DNA of 63,799 nt from Candidatus Chloroploca asiatica (GTDB taxonomy: Bacteria; Chloroflexota; Chloroflexia; Chloroflexales; Chloroflexaceae), in assembly GCF_002532075.1 (NCBI RefSeq), contig NZ_LYXE01000089.1, positions 1 through 63,799 on the forward strand. The letters run 5' to 3'. Position 1 is the first letter of the stretch; every line of letters starts with the position of its first letter. Shown in pieces: positions 61,494 through 63,799 of the stretch. The notes under the pieces are model-generated. The model ran no database searches, was not told where the DNA came from, and saw nothing but the letters and a program-made list of their open reading frames with translations. Both the position numbers and the translations under genes were made by a program.

Positions 61494-61928
61494 ATGCATT
61501 TACATCTTAATCAGCCGGCGGTCATTAGTGAGATCGTTGATGGCGAGGCGATTGTGGTCAATCTCGAAAGTGGGGCGTACTATAGTATGCGCGCCAGTGC
61601 CGGGGTGATCTGGGCGGCCCTGCTTCACGGCAAGGATGCGCAGGCAATTGCCACCCTGCTCGGTGAGGTCTACGCGGTGCCGGTGGAGGCGGTTGCACAT
61701 GAGGTAGATATCTTTATTGAGCAATTGCTTGCTGAGCAACTGGTTGTTCCCGCCGCGAACCCGCCTGAGGCAATGCCCCCTTTATCGATTGATCTCCCAC
61801 CTGATGAAACCTTCACTCCTCCTCTGCTTGAGAAGTATACCGATATGGCCGATCTGCTCTTGCTTGACCCGATCCATGAAGTTGATGCAGAAACTGGCTG
61901 GCCACAACCTGCGCCAAAGCGTCATTGA
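61494..61928 (+). CDS. PqqD-family RiPP recognition protein
   Basis: 144 residues. The winged-helix PqqD/RRE core is visible in VDGEAIVVNLESGAYYSMRASAGVIWAALLHGKDAQAIATLLGEVY, followed by the helix VEAVAHEVDIFIEQLLAEQLVV. Such proteins bind leader peptides of ribosomal peptides and hand them to modifying enzymes. A 50-residue acidic, Pro-rich C-terminal extension is unusual. The ATG at 61494 has AGGAGA 5 nt upstream. The nucleotidyltransferase gene follows 18 nt later. Confidence 0.85.
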   Translation: MHLHLNQPAVISEIVDGEAIVVNLESGAYYSMRASAGVIWAALLHGKDAQAIATLLGEVYAVPVEAVAHEVDIFIEQLLAEQLVVPAANPPEAMPPLSIDLPPDETFTPPLLEKYTDMADLLLLDPIHEVDAETGWPQPAPKRH

Positions 61929-61946
61929 CGGTGAGGAAACCCTATC

Positions 61947-63104
61947 GTGCAACCTACCTTGAATCCGCGTGCGACCTGGCCCGCCTGGTTGGTTCCGCAA
62001 GAGGATGATCGCCACGTTTTGGCATCGCTGGAAACAATGACGCCCGTGGCTTGGTCGGCATTGATCGCGGCGGCGGCGCGGCATAATCTGGTTGGCATGC
62101 TGGTCTGGCGGCTCAAGCAGTCTCCCATGGCGGATGTTGTGCCCGCGCATGTGCGGGCAGAGGTGAGCCGGATCCAGCGTATGGCTGCGGTGCGGGGTCT
62201 TATCCATCAGGCTGAGTTGCATCGGGTGTTGCGTGCCCTCGGCGCGGTCGGGGTGCAACCGGTCGTCTACAAAGGGGCTCTGGTGGCGCATACGCTCTAC
62301 CCCGAGCCGAGTTGTCGCCCGATGGGGGATATTGATCTCTGGATCACTGATGACGAGGTTCCCCTTGCGTGGCAAGCAATGGAGGGACTGGGCTATCAGC
62401 AGCGCTCGAAGTCGCGGCGTCCGTTGGCGTTGCAACGTGAGCGCGATGGCGAGATCCAGTTTTATAGCGATGCGCCAGGGCACGGGCTGATCGAATTGCA
62501 CTGGGGCGTCTTTGCGGGCGAGTGGTTGCGCTGGGCCTCGTCGGTTGATCGTGAAGGCGTGCGCGAGCGGATTGAGCCAATCACCCTGGTGGGGCACCCG
62601 GTCTACCGGCTTGCCAACGAAGATGCGCTGATCCAACTGGCGGTGCATGCCGTGATCAATCATCAACTCTCGGGCAATGCGCTGCGCTCGCTGCTTGATG
62701 TGGCCTTGCTGGCGCGGCAGGGGATCGATTGGGACGTGCTTGCGCAGCGTACGCGAGCATGGGGGTTGGCAACAACGGTTGGCCTTGTCTGTATGCTCGT
62801 CGCGGAGATCTACCATGTTCCCGAGATCTTGCCCGGGCTGGCCTTGCTCCCGCTTTCGGTACGGCGCCAACGGCTGATTACCCGTTTTACCAACGCGCAG
62901 CGCATCCTGGAAGGCTACGATCTCTCGGCTTCGCCGCAGCGGTTGCTTTTTCAACTGGCGTTGATCGACCGACCAGGTGACACCCTCCGCCTGTTGCGTG
63001 GGGCCCTCTGGCCTGAGGCTGGCTGGCTTAGCAGGCGTTATGGGTCGAGTGATCTGCGGACGCGGTTGCAGCATACGCTGGGGGTGTTGCAGGGGAAAGT
63101 GTAG
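61947..63104 (+). CDS. Nucleotidyltransferase-fold protein of the RiPP-associated type (PF14907-like)
   Basis: 385 residues. The nucleotidyltransferase core is VQPVVYKGALVAHTLYPEPSCRPMGDIDLWI, with catalytic acids in GDIDLW. HGLIELHWGVFAGEWLRW and YRLANEDALIQLAVHAVINHQLSGNALRSLLDVALLAR follow. These proteins are often encoded beside PqqD in lasso-peptide and other RiPP clusters, where their role is not settled. The start codon at 61947 appears to be a GTG. The stop codon lies inside the first unit of a repeat array. Confidence 0.85.
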   Translation: MQPTLNPRATWPAWLVPQEDDRHVLASLETMTPVAWSALIAAAARHNLVGMLVWRLKQSPMADVVPAHVRAEVSRIQRMAAVRGLIHQAELHRVLRALGAVGVQPVVYKGALVAHTLYPEPSCRPMGDIDLWITDDEVPLAWQAMEGLGYQQRSKSRRPLALQRERDGEIQFYSDAPGHGLIELHWGVFAGEWLRWASSVDREGVRERIEPITLVGHPVYRLANEDALIQLAVHAVINHQLSGNALRSLLDVALLARQGIDWDVLAQRTRAWGLATTVGLVCMLVAEIYHVPEILPGLALLPLSVRRQRLITRFTNAQRILEGYDLSASPQRLLFQLALIDRPGDTLRLLRGALWPEAGWLSRRYGSSDLRTRLQHTLGVLQGKV

Positions 63105-63243
63105 GTAAGCGGGGGAACCCGGTTCCCCCGCACCCCGCCGCGAGGGAACGGGTAGGTAGCTGGGGAACCCGGTTCCCCCGCACCCCGCCGCGAGGGAACG
63201 GGTACGAAGACGGGGGAACCCGGTTCCCCCGCACCCCGCCGCG
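63101..63243 (+). repeat. Three-unit 50-bp GC-rich tandem repeat
   Basis: Units start near 63101, 63152 and 63202, each with GGGGAACCCGGTTCCCC (a palindrome), then GCACCCCGCCGCG and AGGGAACGGGTA. The third is truncated. The first unit includes the TAG of the preceding gene. Confidence 0.9.
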
Positions 63244-63264
63244 TTTAAGGGCGGACAGAACATA

Positions 63265-63305
63265 TGAGTGATCAAGCGTTTTACTGCATCGGTACGCCCT
63301 CGCTG
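63265..63305 (+). pseudogene. Possible 5' end of a third RiPP-cluster gene, interrupted
   Basis: An ATG opens MSDQAFYCIGTPSLL, with GGGCGG upstream, 160 nt after the nucleotidyltransferase gene. The frame soon enters DNA that is antisense to the transposase, so only a stub can be native. The exact junction with the insertion sequence is not visible. Confidence 0.3.
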
Positions 63306-63799
63306 CTATGCCGCCGTGCGATCAATCCCGGTGCCCTGCGGGGCATGGTGGGCCCGACTTTCCGCCGACCAGGTGGGGCGATCGAAGCCCTCCAACGTCC
63401 ATGTGATCGGCGTGCGGTCGCCCTGCCAGATGCGCTGCCAGAAGCGATCGCGCCCCTGCCGGAACAGGCTGTGCCCGCCGGCCCACGTCCGCCGCTGACT
63501 GCCCCGTGGCGGCGTTTGCCGCTCGGCTGCGGCCGCCTCGGTGCCCAACACCAGCGTGATCAGCGTCGCGAAGGCCAGGCCCAGCAGCAGCCGTTCCTGA
63601 TGGGCCAAGTCGCGCACCTGGCTCGCTTCCCAGTCCCACCCCGCCGTCTTCCAGTCGCGGAACAATGCTTCAATGGCGGCCCGTTGCTTGTACAGCGCAA
63701 CCAGATCCCATCCCAACGGCAGGCTACTCGCCAGCAGCAGCGGATCGCGGTGACGCTGCCCCCACAGCACGACGACACTGCACGTGCGCCAGCCTTCGC
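63306..63799 (-). mobile_element. IS4-family transposase, C-terminal part (runs off the window)
   Basis: The frame is open to the right edge. The IS4 signature Y-(2)-R-(3)-E-(6)-K is exact in YKQRAAIEALFRDWK, followed by the family-typical WEASQVRDLAHQERLLLGLAFATLITLVLG. E is the last residue of the DDE triad. The other catalytic residues lie beyond the window. Terminal repeats could not be placed. Confidence 0.9.

Noticed and set aside
61782-63275. 497-codon minus-strand frame opposite the nucleotidyltransferase gene
   Set aside because: The plus strand carries two recognisable families with ribosome sites; the minus frame starts inside the repeat array.

Overview
The window comes from a filamentous anoxygenic phototroph of the Chloroflexota (order Chloroflexales, Oscillochloris/Viridilinea/Chloroploca-like; the genus is inference). 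The main grounds are a Mg-chelatase H subunit (bchH) next to the Mg-protoporphyrin IX methyltransferase (bchM), a PucC/BCH2-type carrier, a membrane-anchored auracyanin-like blue copper protein, a full C5-pathway haem gene set, and gene sequences that read as Chloroflexia. Coding density is high and most genes sit in runs with overlaps or very short gaps.

Layout. 1-364: 5' end of a leftward 16S rRNA gene with its leader and a near-consensus promoter. 468-6658: a rightward run with a ROK protein, then a compact unit of a 49-residue protein, a 702-residue unknown, a HEAT-repeat protein, a PIG-L deacetylase and a FemAB-type transferase. 6674-9121: an unknown gene with a strong promoter, divergent from a photolyase. 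9106-14235 (leftward): acyl-CoA-binding protein, a polytopic GT-C-like membrane protein, galT and a GH13 alpha-glucosidase. 14464-19761: secreted clan GH-A glycosidase, auracyanin, efp, a nicotinamidase-like hydrolase with a clear operator, and an argD/lysJ aminotransferase. 19776-25705: ppx/gppA, nrdR, a membrane Mrr-like protein, then fabG, accC, nusB and acpP, closed by a good terminator. 25863-32073: small metabolic, envelope and division genes (cupin, lactonase, FtsB-like, bactofilin, pdxH, GT4), an orphan specificity-like protein and an Rrf2 regulator.

32474-51912 is the core of the window, about 19 kb of leftward tetrapyrrole genes. The promoter-distal half is hemA-hemC-hemD-hemB-hemE-hemL (glutamyl-tRNA to coproporphyrinogen III). 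The promoter-proximal half is bchM-bchH-hemN, then a peptide-type ABC importer (binding protein and two permeases, no ATPase), hemY and a pucC-like carrier. Together they cover glutamyl-tRNA to Mg-protoporphyrin monomethyl ester, except for the BchI and BchD chelatase subunits. bchM and bchH each have a copy of the same roughly 21-bp palindromic operator downstream of the promoter, which predicts a common regulator not encoded in the window.

52183-63799 is more accessory: a diguanylate cyclase divergent from bchM; a scarred stretch with a transposase remnant, a deoxyinosine glycosylase, a truncated TPR protein and a gene stub; dnaX; an MFS transporter; an unknown membrane protein; and a PqqD plus nucleotidyltransferase pair of the kind found in RiPP clusters, cut off by an IS4-family transposase at the right edge.

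The intergenic DNA is rich in long perfect hairpins, mostly with 3-nt loops and no U-tract. Sequence modules recur between sites, and three GC-rich tandem arrays (55-bp and 50-bp units) lie directly against stop codons or fill a leader. No tRNA gene or CRISPR array was found.
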